Source of the DNA: Corbicula japonica | Taxonomy: Eukaryota; Mollusca; Bivalvia; Venerida; Cyrenidae | Reading direction: 5' to 3' | Assembly: GCA_038501625.1 (NCBI GenBank) | Contig: JAZAYU010000012.1 | Coordinates: 7,130,001 to 7,194,000 of the forward strand | Length of the DNA stretch: 64,000 nucleotides | Shown: positions 33,562-45,247 of the stretch, piece after piece | Numbering within the stretch: the first letter of the stretch is position 1 | Layout: each line of letters opens with the position of its first letter | Program-made: the position numbers and the translations under genes | The notes under the pieces: generated by a model | What the model was told of the DNA's origin: nothing | The model's database searches: none | The model's input: the letters and a program-made list of their open reading frames with translations, nothing else

Positions 33562-33690
33562 GCCAACTGAATACCATATAAAGAATATTTATTTTGTACC
33601 GGTGTTTTGGACCTAGTAACATGAATCACCTGGCATTTAGATGGGTTAAACTCCATATCCCCTATGTTCCTAACCCCCCCCCCCCCACCC
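33562..33690 (-). mobile_element. 5' part of the split LINE
   Basis: The minus strand encodes DMEFNPSKCQVIHVTRSK and YSLYGIQLAS, the RT segment just after the catalytic box, directly upstream in frame of the portion at 28712. The LINE copy is truncated at the C-run near 33676. Confidence 0.85.
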
Positions 33691-33708
33691 CACCCCCGGT
33701 AGTTGTGA
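33676..33708. repeat. C-rich simple repeat
   Basis: A run of C with interspersed A (CCCCACCCCACCCCC) at the truncated 5' end of the LINE. On the minus strand it has G-quadruplex potential. Confidence 0.8.
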
Positions 33709-33709
33709 A

Positions 33710-34840
33710 AGTGCCGGGTGGTCACGGAAATGATTATTAGACAACAATATACTATCACTAATTAGACATGAAAGTTCCAGAAACAGTGCCATTCATTTGA
33801 AAAGCAGGATTAGGAAAAATAAAAAATACAGTGCTCTTTTTGGCAATGACCAATCAAATTTGTTCCTACTTGGCAGCCTGGTGCAAGTCTGAAACAATAG
33901 CAAAAAGGCTACACTTGCAAACTAAATCTGATTCTGTCTGGAATAATCAACAGATCAAAAGGTAAATAGCCCATATATCTGAATCTGCCAAATACTCCAA
34001 TCCCCTTAACAGAGTATTTTGTGAAGTGCGCTGTCAGAAACTTTGAGAGTAAGATTAGATTATAATGTTTTGGGAATACTAATTTTCATAGATGTTTGGG
34101 TTGGTTTCTGCACCTTAACAGCTCTAGATGTGCGATGAATATTAAATTAAGGAAGTCTGATTTGGAAATAAAAGGGTCCTTGCATGTTATTTGACGATAA
34201 GGTATTGATCAAAGTTCATTTTATCTGTGCATTTCAAAAAATCACATTTTTTTGTGTTCCACATTGTTTCCGACCTAACAAAAAGCTGGTCGCTGGGGTT
34301 ACCTTTTCTGATGCCCATGAAAAACGGATTAATATATCGGCAATCGGTTTTCGGAATTGAGGAAAGTAACACCTTGTGCATTTAAAGTACCAAGTGCTGG
34401 CCGAAAAGGATTATATTTAATGGGTGAAATTTTTTAACAAAGAGATAGTGACAGAGTCCTTTCCAACCTTGTCTATGATAATATACCAGTAAAGGGTATA
34501 CCCAGTATTTTTTATTTAAATCATATTTTTGGTTTATTATATGTATAAATGTGGTGCTTATATTGTTTTAAGAGGTCATTTAGTGAAATTCAAGCACAGG
34601 GTTCGGGGAGGTGGGGTTGGGGGTGGGGGGGTGGCGTGTAGGGTCCAATACTGCCGCCTGTGATTTGGATATTATTAATAAAGCCAGAAGAGTAGCATTT
34701 ATAGCATATTTGCGTGAGGGTTTTGGGCCACATCTACCAGAACTCAGCTATTCTTTTCATACTTTTATCTATTTTTTAAAATAATTTTTTCATCTTTTCT
34801 TTACATACTTTATGTTCTACCTGTGAGACTGTGGTGACAT
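33710..34840. other. Non-coding, no gene seen
   Basis: No recognisable gene. A G-rich block at 34603-34640 (GGGGAGGTGGGGTTGGGGG and so on) satisfies the G-quadruplex pattern on the plus strand. Confidence 0.4.
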
Positions 34841-35305
34841 AACCCTTTTACTGTTTACTTCATGAGATACAGATGTTATCTATGGGCAAACAGTGTAGAT
34901 CCAGATCAGCTAGCACATCAGTGCTGTCTGATCATGAGCTACACTACTTGCTTCTGATTTATTATATTATTTCTGGCCAAGATGCAAACAGTGTAGATTC
35001 TCATCAGTTAAAGCCTTGAATTGACATAAAAGTCCGAACTATCTGTTTATAAAAAAAAAACGTTTTAAGCAGCCTCTGAGGATATCCAGTGGTATTTCTC
35101 ATTACTGGTGAATTACCTGTCCAAGCTCTGAGGCTGGATACACATGAAGACAATGCCTTCTTTAACAGTATATCTAGACAAAATGATCTCAAAGTGATAA
35201 AGTACATAACAGGTTTTATCATTCGTGTGAATATTGAAGATCCAGAGAAGCCATCTGTTCAGGGTCAGCACTGTTGGCTTTTTGATCAGAAATAACCTAA
35301 TGAAT
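34841..35305. repeat. Disrupted copies of the TTAA palindromic MITE family
   Basis: 34841-35015 carries GCAAACAGTGTAGATCCAGA and GCTAGCACATCAGTGCTGTC. A further half unit (GTCAGCACTGTTGGCTTTTT then GATCAGAAATAACC) is at 35262-35297. The spacing suggests an old copy with an insertion in the middle. Confidence 0.5.
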
Positions 35306-37320
35306 GTGGCTATTGTATTGTTTTTATTTAGTAAAATTGTAGACTTTAAAAGTGGTTGTTACGGATTTGTATGACAAGAAATTGAGGCTGATTCTGCTTT
35401 GTGGAGTCAAGTTTCTGATTATGTATGTGAATCTTATTTTTGCAGGTGTGTCAAAGTTCCTGATTCACAAGATGACCTTTTCCTGATTACCAAGATGACC
35501 TTTCACCTGGTAGGACTTTACACAAGACATAGAGGACCTCTAGAAGACCTGTGAGTACAACCTGTTAAATGGGATACTAAGATATTCTTTTGTTTGGCAA
35601 TTATACAGTTTCATAATGGAACTGTTTATAATTTGATATTAATTGATAATTGGCTCCAAAACTGTTATATGGCTAACATTTGAGAATATCTTTTTATTCA
35701 ACTAAATGACATCATAACCTTAATTCTGTTTTATGTTTATGTTTTATTATTGTTCCGAACTCAGAGTCTCAGAGTTTGGTACATAGTGATTGTCTTGTCT
35801 GTCTGTCACAAAATTTATGAGGTTTGTGTCCATTCATTACAAATGTTTCTAATACATATCTTTCCATCCCATATAGGGATTTTTACCATTTTTTGCTAGT
35901 ATTCACTGCAAAGAGTCAGTGCTGAATGACCTTTTCTCAAAGGTCAAGGTCAAACTTAATGAAAAAAAAAACACATTAAAATTTGTCTGGAGCATAACTG
36001 AGTAACCGGTTAAGGTACCTTAGCTAAACTGCACAAAAATGTTTACCTACATGTAACTCAGATGGATTGTTTCACATAGAAACATGACTTCATAAAAGAT
36101 CAAGATCGCACATAATTATAGAGTTTAAAACAAAGTTCTGAAAACAAAAAAACAAACAAGATGCTTACCTAAATCAGAGGCCGGGTAAAGAAAATTTTCC
36201 CCCAAAGGTCAAGGTCACTCTTAAAAGGTTGAACTTTGTGCAAAAGTCCTTAGTCAGGAGTATAACTTAAAATCAGATACTGTGGATACCCAGGCCATAA
36301 AGAAATAGAGCTGTGATGACAAGTTCTTGTAGTGGATCAATGTAGGGATGTCTTGAACACTGCAGCTGGAGATGAGGTGATGGAGATGAGAGCTGGCAGA
36401 CCTTGACAAGAAGATACAAAGTAAGATGTTAATTTATTTGGATAGTAAGATACAAAAAGTCCAATATGGCACACTTGGTACCATGGACTTTTTACACTTG
36501 AAGCAGTGATACACCAACATTGTAGAAGATTCCATAAACACAATTACATCATTACAAACACTAAGTCTTCTTCTATTTCTGGTTTGCTAGCAACGGTATC
36601 CAGAATAACATTGAGAAGTTTAAGTTGTCAAAAACAATGAAACTACATAAATAAATAAAATTCAATATTCATATTTATTGTAATCAGATCAGTGTACTTT
36701 TTTCAATTACTGAAATGTTATATTTTCTTCAACAGCAATGTTATACTGGATACCTGTACAGTTTTGTTTATTTATTTTTGTTTGTTTATTTATTAAGGTT
36801 ATGATGTCATTTAATTTTTTATTTTATTTTTTTGCATGCAATTTTCTTTGACTTTTAGTCTTGCTGCCCACAGATTTTGAAACTGAACAACTTGAACATT
36901 TAGAATGTATTTCAGATTAAAGGAGGAAAATTGATATTATTTACTATCACATATAAGGGTGAAATAGTTTAAAATCTATAAAATGAGTTTCATTAATGAA
37001 ATTGATATATCAGTATTTACAGAAAATCATAATATTGGTATGTGACCATAAACCTTTAGTTGTGTTTTCCTAACTGGGTTGCACAACAAAAATCAAACTG
37101 CCATAGTCACCATCATTTTCAAATTGGATATCTGAAATTGCCCACAACTGGTCAGGTTAAAAATAAAAAGGAGATATTGTAATATTAAAGAGGTTGATAA
37201 GAATTCAACATTTAAATGAAACCAAATTTTTCTTGAAAGTTTCGAAGTTTTCAAAGTGTTTCTATGAATCTGTGGGCAAGTTTATTTGTGAAGTCTTCCC
37301 ATTAAGATTCAGCATGGCCG
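35306..37320. other. Non-coding, possible exon-like segments
   Basis: No protein-coding gene is convincing. Two short segments have both splice-like ends on the plus strand: 35446-35550 (TTTTTGCAG before, GTGAGT after) and 36366-36420 (CACTGCAG before, GTAAGA after). A non-coding transcript is possible. 35930-36260 contains decayed GGTCAAGGTCA-type motifs like those in the tandem-core elements further downstream. Confidence 0.3.
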
Positions 37321-37331
37321 AAAATCATAAA

Positions 37332-37434
37332 ACTAAATCAGGAGACAAGTCGCAAATCTTAAGCATCTGATTGGCTGGCTGACAGTCAATCAGATGCTTG
37401 TGATTTGAGACTGGTCTCCAGATTTAGTTTTATG
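37332..37434. repeat. Fold-back copy related to the 3904-4031 palindrome
   Basis: CATAAAACTAAATC...CAGGAGAC and the inverted GTCTCCAGATTTAGTTTTATG form the outer arms. The inner parts share AGCATCTGATTGGCTG with the palindrome at 3904. The arms are imperfect, so this copy is older. Confidence 0.7.
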
Positions 37435-37439
37435 ATCCT

Positions 37440-38240
37440 GGGCAAAGATATTTATATTTAGTTATATAATATTATACATTTTAATTGAAATAGTGCTGCC
37501 TGGACCTAAGGTAAGAATTTGTAATGTAATAAATATTACTTTAATTTGTGAGCAAAGATCTTTAAAGATCTAAAACAACATTACAATGCTAGAAATGTTT
37601 TAAATATAGGCTGTAGAAATCTTAAATGGATGTATTTAAAATTATCACTCTTTATTATAACTCCATCAGTTAAATGGATGTTTAAGGAAAAATCAACAAC
37701 AACAAAACAACTAGAATTCAAAAGTGTTTAAAGTTGTTTGAATCGAGCGAGACTGTAAACCAAGGTTGTTGGAAGTCTTTGAGACCAAAATAAAGAAATC
37801 TGAAAATCATTGATTATGATGAAATGAGAAACGATGGAGGACTATAAACCAAAGCCCTTATTTCAACATATGGAATAAATTAGTGATTGGTTTTAGAAAT
37901 AGGTGGATACACCTAGTTTTTAAGGCAATGTTTACATTAAAAAAAAATTAGAAATAATTGTTTATTGTAAAGCATTTTGGCATTAAAATTATTCCTATTG
38001 CAGTATAGCAATTCAATCATTACTAAAGTTCTATTGAACAAAAAAAAATTAAAATTGTAGCCTTCATTTACATTTATATTGGATGATTTCTGTTGTAAAC
38101 ATTGCCAGTTTAACTAAGCCTATCTGTTGTTATATATGTATAACATTAAGCTGGGAAGAACTTCACAATTAAACAAAACATTTCTAAACAATTGACACCT
38201 GTATCTCAAAAAAACACCATCACACAAGCATTAGCACCAC
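37440..38240. other. Non-coding, no feature seen
   Basis: AT-rich sequence without recognised gene or repeat. Confidence 0.4.
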
Positions 38241-38244
38241 TATA

Positions 38245-39472
38245 TGAGGGATGATCCAAAATAATGTAGACTTTTGTTATTGCATCTCAATTTGAAACAT
38301 GTTCACAATAAATTATATTCTAAAGTCAATCAGAACATAAATGTGACAAAGTAGTTATACAATATTTAATTTATTTCAAAATTTCACATCATTCGGTTGC
38401 GTTTTGAAAATAATCAATTTGAATATTTAGCGGTCTATAACCAATGTGAAATTGTCAGAAATGTCGTCGTCAGATCTGTTGGAAATATGCTCTATTATTA
38501 AATACTGTCTCAATCTTGGATAAACTCTCCAGAAACTCTAAAAATCATTATTAAGTGGATGCCAACGGAAACTTCCGTTAGCCGAGCTTTAGTTCTTTAG
38601 TTGCATCGGTTGTTTTGTTTGGCCATGAGAGTCACGAGATAATCCTGGAAAAGGAAGAAAGAAAAGATTTGGCATGGTGGTAGTGACCTCAAGCCAGGAG
38701 GCAATAAATTGGACAGAAGTTTAACTATCTGGGCACTTTCCGAGCAATTCTATACTGAATATTTTGCTGAACAAGTTACATTTTTCAAAGGTAAGTAAAT
38801 ATTGTTTTAACTAATTTGTTTTTTCAAAAAATGTTTTAGTTTGGTATTTGTAAAATAAAAAAGTCAAATAAATTATCAAATACCAATAAATATGTTTGTC
38901 ATTTAATTGCACACTTGATTAAACTGCTACAGACACTATATCTACATACAATGCATAAACTTGTTATATTTAAACAATTACAAGTTTGTAATGTATTATT
39001 TTCACAGGTAGATGTCTGTTGCTGAAGGACAGTGATACAGAGTGGTGGGTATTGAATTCCCTGGCGTTTCTTCGACAGCACAAGCAAGAAGAGGACCAAT
39101 TTCTTGATAGCCTCATAACCACAGGCGTGACTTTGGGCAGCAATGAAACATTGCTATGTTTGGTCAGCAGGTTCACAGGCATTGCATTCCTGTTATGGGC
39201 TATATTTTAGGAAACTGTGAACTTTCACTGCTTCACTAACTTGAATTAAATAGAATGTTATAGATGTTGAGAGATCTAATTTGGCATGTGTCGGATGGTG
39301 CTTAGTGTATGATTGTAATGTTCATATATTTTTACGCGATGTTGTATTTTGCTGATATTTTATAAGAACATGCTGGAGATATTCCCATTAAAGCTTGTGT
39401 AATTTTATTTGTGCTATTTTGAATAATATAAAAACCGTAACAAAGGTCTACATTATTTTGGATCATCCCTCT
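38245..39472 (+). mobile_element. Decayed mariner-family element
   Basis: The 1,228-bp unit has about 30-bp TIRs: GGGATGATCCAAAATAATGT then AGAC at the left, and the inverted ACATTATTTTGGATCATCCC at the right. TA lies outside both ends. Length, TIR length and TA target suit mariner. Only a degraded coding trace remains on the plus strand near 39082-39135 (RQHKQEEDQFLDSLITTG), resembling the mariner transposase segment around the first catalytic Asp (EGEDFLDRIVTGDETW). Confidence 0.65.
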
Positions 39473-39664
39473 TACATATATCTGTACACAGACATTTACA
39501 CCATTCAATACACTTAAGCTATCACCGTCACATTGTGCGAGACTTACGCTGACTTTCATAAAAGTGTCTATTTACATATTCTTTATAAAAAAGAGATATT
39601 TTACTTATAATTTGTTGAAAACTTTTATTATGGCAAAAAGAATTACAGTCCAGTTTTCCACAGC

Positions 39665-39862
39665 TGGAATAACACTTTCCTTAGTATTTACGCATTTAGT
39701 TGCATGTGCAAACAGTGTAGATCTAGATTAGCCGGAACATCCATGCCGTCTAATCAGGATCTGCACTGTTCGCTTTTTGGTCAGTGTACTGTGTAGATCC
39801 TGATCAGATGCCACACAGATGTGCCAGCTGATCTGGATCTATACTATTTGCCCATGCCATGC
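39665..39862. repeat. Diverged copy of the TTAA palindromic MITE family
   Basis: It has GCAAACAGTGTAGATCTAGA, CATGCCGTCTAATCAGGATC and GATGTGCCAGCTGATCTGGA, the palindromic core. The CCCTTT termini have decayed. Confidence 0.65.
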
Positions 39863-40781
39863 CTGAGGACCTGGTCAAGTTATAATGGGCACATAAATTT
39901 TCAAATTAGTCCAATAGGGTGGGCAGTTAAAGAAGCAGGGGCACTAGATGGTACAAATACAATAGTTATTTATTTCATTGTGCTGACTATGCAAACAATC
40001 ATTTTCCAATTGAAAAATTACAAATGAAGGATTCAGAAAATGAAAATTGATTACAAAAATTTCATTGTTATTTTTGTCTGGTATCGTGTAAATAGTTGTG
40101 TTGTGATGACTATTTTGAAGTAAAATGTACAATCATAAAAAGCTGAACTTAACTTCCCTAAAGTTGGAAAGAGGCCCTGGGAAGTTTTAATGTGATTTAA
40201 GCTGATTTTAGAAAACTTAATTGTGATAAATACAACATTTGGAAAATAAAGTACTGTGGCATACTTTGCTTAATTAAAAAAGACTGGTGTATGTATGTTT
40301 TAACTGACACATTGAGTCACAAAGGTAGTATGACAGTATTCAGGGCTTTTCATCCTTAAAACAGAGGACTATATTAGGCCACTTCCCGATCCAAAAATAT
40401 AGTATTTTTTCCCAGCTGTGGCAGAGACTCTTCCCAAAATGCTAGGTAAGATGTCAAAAAAATAGATCAAAATCCTCTGAGCGGAGTTTGAAAAATCTAG
40501 TTTGAAAAATAAAGTGTTTAGAAAAAAGAAATTAAAGTTAAAAATACATATTACTTTTGAAATTTATAAACTAGTGCCCATCTTTCAATGAATTTTGTTT
40601 TCCCAAAATAAACAATAATCATGCATAAATTTCCGAATTTGAGAGGACAGGGCCTCTTCCCAATTTTCTGATGAAAAGCCCTGGTATTTCAAGGCCAAAA
40701 AGAGGTTTCAAAGTGGGTATGGATATTTACAGGCTTTGATCTTTGTTCTGAGGGGTTCAGGATTGAAATAGTGTGAATATA
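39863..40781. other. Non-coding, no gene seen
   Basis: No recognised gene. The frames at 39821-40132 overlap the MITE copy and lack recognisable content. Confidence 0.4.
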
Positions 40782-40785
40782 TTAA

Positions 40786-41019
40786 CCCTTTCCTGTATTG
40801 ATACACCTTTATTGCTAGGGCGAACAGTTTAGATCCAGATCAGCCGGCACATCATTGCCCTCTGATCAGGATCGAAACTGTACGCTTTTTGATTCATTAG
40901 GTTATTTCTGACCAAAATGCGACCAGTGCAGATCATGATCAGATGGCACGGATGTGCCGGCTGATCTGGATCTACACTGGTCGCACATGCGTAAAAATGC
41001 GTATATATCAAGGAAAGGG
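40786..41019. mobile_element. Palindromic MITE with TTAA flanks (piggyBac-like ends)
   Basis: The 234-bp unit begins CCCTTTCC and ends GGAAAGGG, with TTAA on both sides (40782-40785, 41020-41023). The interior is a long imperfect palindrome: GATCCAGATCAGCCGGCACA on the left arm, and its counterpart GTGCCGGCTGATCTGGATC on the right. TTAA targets and CCC termini are characteristic of piggyBac. The superfamily call is an inference because no transposase is present. Confidence 0.75.
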
Positions 41020-41170
41020 TTAAACTCAATCTAATTAAAATCATCTTCTTAAAACCACTACACTATCAGAATCACTATCATAGAAAGGCATAATATAATG
41101 AAGATGTGGTTTTGCTTTAATTTCCACAGTAATGACATTTTCAGATCATTTTGCGACCTTTATTGATAGC

Positions 41171-41506
41171 TTTTTAATCCTGTACTGACTGTTTTTGATA
41201 ATCCTTTACTGACTGTTTCTGATAATCCTTTAATGAATGTTTCTGATAATCCTGTACTGACTGTTTCTGATAATCCTGTACTGACTGTCTCTGATAATCC
41301 TGTACTGACTGTTTCAAATAATCCTGTACTGACTTTCTGATAATCCTGTACTGACTGTTTCTGATAATCCTGTACTGACTGTTTCAAATAATCCTGTACT
41401 GACTGTTTCTGATAATCCTGTACTGACTGTTTTTGATAATCCTGTACTGACTGTTTCAAATAATCCTGTACTGACTGTTTCTGATAATCCTGTACTGACT
41501 GTTTTT
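41171..41506. repeat. 24-bp minisatellite, left part
   Basis: About 14 copies of GATAATCCTGTACTGACTGT followed by TTCT. The period is a multiple of three, so long repetitive frames appear on both strands; these are not genes. The array is interrupted at 41507 by a mobile element and resumes at 43024. Confidence 0.9.
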
Positions 41507-43023
41507 ATGCCCCCGCCATGAAATGGCGACGGGCATTAAGAGTTGCTCCTGTCCGTCCTTCCGTCCGTCCGTCCGTCCGTCCGTCCGTCCGTCCGATATT
41601 CTCGTGAACGCAACTCCTCCTAAACTACTGGTGGGAATTTAATGAAACTTTACCACAATGCTTGGCTTGATATGTAGTTGTGCACGAAGGTGGGGTTTCG
41701 CTCTTACATGTTCCGTTCAGAAGTTATGGCCCTTTGATACTTCCATTTACATTAGTTTTAATAGGAATATATCTTTTGAACGCAACTTCTCCTAAACTAC
41801 TGGTGGGAATTTAATGAAACTTTACCACAATGCTTGGCTTGATATGTAGTTGTGCATGAAGGTGGGGTTTCGCTCTTACATGTTCCGTTCAGAACTTATG
41901 GCCCTTTGATACTTCCATTTACATTAGTTTTAATAGGAATATATCTCGTGAACGCAACTCCTCCTACACTACTGGTGGGAATTTAATGAAACTTTACCAC
42001 AATGCTTGGCTTGATATGTAGTTGTGCATGAAGGTGGGGTTTTGCTCTTACATATTCCGTTCAGAAGTTATGGCCCTTTGATACTTCCATTTAGATTAGT
42101 TTTAATAGGAATATATCTTGTGAACGCAACTCCTCCTACACTACTTGTGGGAATTTAATGAAACTTTACCACAATGCTTGGCCTGATATGTTGTTGTGCA
42201 TAAAGGTGGGGTTTTGCTCTTACATGTTCTGTTCAAAAGTTATGGCCCTTTGATAATTTCATTTACATTAGTTTTATTCTTATATTTTGTGTTAAGCAAA
42301 ATATGCATTTTGCCCATAACTTTAAAACTACTTGAGATATTGCCTTGAAACTTGAAATATATTTTCACCATCAAAATCTACATCATAACCAACAAGACCC
42401 ATAACCCTGCTTCCAATATTTTTTCAAATTATGCCCCTTCTTCACTTACATTTTGTGTTAAGCAAAATATACACTTGGCCCTTAACTTTGTTATGAATGG
42501 AGAGATTTCAAAATAACTTGGCACAATTGTTCACCAAGACAAGGTGGTGTGTCGCATACAACACCCATGCCTGTAGGTCCAAGGTCAAGGTCACTGTTAC
42601 TAAAAATAGAAATTTCTTGCAAAATTGTGTCGGCTCTGTAACTTTGTTATTTGTTATTGGATTTTTAAATAACTTGGTTTAATTGATCACCATATTAAGA
42701 CTGTGTGTCACATACATTCCCAAGCCTGTAGGTCCAAGGTCAAGGTCAATGTTACTAAAAATAGAATTTTCTTCTCCAGGCTGTAACTTTGTTATGAATG
42801 GAGGGATTTCAAAATAACTTGGCACACATGTTCACCATGACAGGGTGGTGTGTCCGCACAAAACCCATGCCTGTAGATCCAAGGTCAAGGTCACTGTTAC
42901 TAAAAATAGAATTTTCTTGTAATAGGAATATATCTCGTGAACACAACTTGTCCTACACTACTGCTGGGAGCTTTATGAAAAACCCATAGCGGGGGCATCC
43001 GTGTCCTTTGGACACATTTCTAG
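41507..43023. mobile_element. Helentron-like non-autonomous element (HINE), inserted in a minisatellite
   Basis: It starts ATGCCCCCGCCATGAAATGG and ends GCGGGGGCATCCGTGTCCTT then TGGACACATTTCTAG. ATGCCCCCGC at the 5' end is the inverse of GCGGGGGCAT, which lies 27 bp inside the 3' end; a hairpin (GTGTCC...GGACAC) and the terminal CTAG follow. This asymmetric inverted repeat plus 3' hairpin is the Helentron/HINE pattern. The core has a (CCGT)n stretch, four copies of a 172-bp tandem repeat (CGCAAC at 41609, 41781, 41953, 42125) and about three copies of a second repeat containing GGTCAAGGTCACTGTTACTA. No coding capacity. The second copy is at 61196-63280. Confidence 0.78.
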
Positions 43024-43228
43024 TTGATAATCCTGTACTGACTGCTTCTGATAATCCTGTACTGACTGCTTCTGATAATCCTGTACTGACTGTTTCTGAT
43101 AATCCTGTACTGACTGTTTCTGATAATTCTGTACTGACTGTTTCTGATAATCCTGTACTGACTGTTTCTGATAATCCTGTACTGACTGTTTCTATTAAAC
43201 CTGTACTGACTGTTTCTGATAATATTAT
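43024..43228. repeat. 24-bp minisatellite, right part
   Basis: About eight more copies of the unit at 41171-41506, in the same register after the element is removed. The periodic reading frames (for example a repeated NPVLTVSD) are an artefact of the 24-bp period. Confidence 0.9.
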
Positions 43229-45245
43229 TTAGGAAAACAACTATAGCGTTTGCGACTGTCATCAGATCAAACTGTTAGATCTGACTTCAGTGAGATCAAT
43301 ATTAATCACTGATTTTGGCAAATTATTTAACTCCCTTAATTCACACCTTTGCTTGGTAACAACAAATGAAAATGGCAATACAAATGAAAATGATGATTTT
43401 CTTGTCTTTTTGAGGCATTTTTGTCATTTCTTTGTTTTTAACATTTTAGACTTAAATTTACAGCTGTTGACCATAGACTTTTGGACTGGCAGTGACAATA
43501 AATCAATCATGGCTGAAGTTGTTGTGTAATCTGCTACGTTTTACCCCCTTTTAGCTAAGATTTTGAGTATTTTTTTTGCAGTTTGTCAATTACTTTAGTA
43601 CTATTAAAGATACTAACTTAAAACTTGGAATTTAATGTATTCACTAAAATAATCAACATCATCAACAACAAGACCTGTAACTCTACTTCAGTTTTTTGTT
43701 CAAGTCCCCTTTTTTCTAAATAACCATTCAAGGTAGAGCTTTGAAACTTAACATACCCATAGTTTTCTGACAAAAGCAATTATCATTATGAGTTTCATAA
43801 CTTTTGAACTTCTTTTGTCATAGTTATGCCCCTTTTTCACGCAAAAATAGAAAAAAAAACAACACCTGGTTATGTCACATTGTGGCATCTTCTTGTTTGT
43901 TACTCTAATGACAAAATATCTTTTTAGAAATGTTAATGCGAATTTCAATTTCATGAAGGTCCAAGTGTTTAACAGAAAACCAATCTAGTTAAGACATTGA
44001 CTTGATACTTCCATTACATGATTGATAAAACAAATTATTGTGACGCAATTTGTATGTCGCTTAGTGATTAATATTGTTTTAATGTGGGATACTTTAAATC
44101 CCCAGCCCTAAACTAAAGTAAGAATATACTATTGAAAAATCATATTTGTCCATATAGACTCCAATGTATAAACTCTCTAACAGAACACAAAAGGTCTGAT
44201 CGAATTCTTTCTTATAGACGGGATTTTCAATGATATTGTTAAATTATCGTTAATGAACTTTTAAGAAGCTAAATATAATTGAGGTATATTTAGCACTGAT
44301 TTTTGACGAAGAGACCACTTCATTCGCGATCTCGATTTCTGAGACGTTTCGAAAATCCTACTTTCGCTTTTAGTTGCGCGGACCAAATTTATTTGAGTAA
44401 ATTAAAATTTTATTAGCCCGAACTATTGCTGCAAATTTGTGCCTATAGTTCCAAATACATGTAATATTTCATACAAGAATGGGTTAAATTGATGTAATTC
44501 CACATTAAAATCTTCTGGAGCAGGCTACTCCCGCATTTATATTTTATCATCGACATGAAGTTTAAATTATGATGACTTGATGTCCAATATTTTGGTTTGT
44601 GGAAGTTTCTTAAAATCTTGTGGAAAACATTTCTTAAGCAGTTTTCAAGATTTTCAATTTATGAATCTTATAAAAAAAACAACTTAATGTGGCAGTGTCC
44701 ATTATTTATTAGGAGCAAGGGCAGTGGTCTTTTAAATCTTGTGGAGCAAACTAATAGTTTTTAAATTTCACCTGAAAAATGTGGACCGCAACAACAAAGT
44801 TTTAACATTTTGGTGGATTAGATCTATGTGAAAAGTAAAAATGTAAACATTAATTCATTTTTCCATTATTAAATTTATTCAACAATTTTTATTTCATTAA
44901 CCATGTACTTAACTGGGCATAATATCAAATGAGAAGACAGTTCTTTATAATATATATATCAATATGAAAATGAAAGACTACGATACATTCATATCATATT
45001 GGAAGACAGTTCTTTATGGTTTATTGATATCATTTAAAGTGATGATGAACCGAATGAAAACTGCATTAATATTAAAAACTTTTTCCTTAAAAATCAAGGT
45101 CTCTGGCTATTTAAAGTTTACTCTATTTTTTTCAGATTCGTAATGTTAATTGTAATTAAATCAATAATATTTTTTCTGAATATTAAATTTCTCTGCACCA
45201 AGAAAATCAAAAGGATAATTATAAAAAGTGTAATTATGTACGAGG
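43229..45245. other. Non-coding, old tandem-core element remnant
   Basis: 43600-43850 contains decayed sequence (AGCTTTGAAACTTAACATA, then GTTATGCCCCTTTTT) matching the 56790-57165 tandem repeat family. The rest is AT-rich with no recognised gene. Confidence 0.45.
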
Positions 45246-45247
45246 TA

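Noticed and set aside
43008..43262. Long repetitive frames on both strands (NPVLTVSD-type and its antisense), and a similar frame at 41160-41459
   Set aside because: They arise from the 24-bp period of a minisatellite, which keeps all frames open; there is no start context, splice signal or domain.
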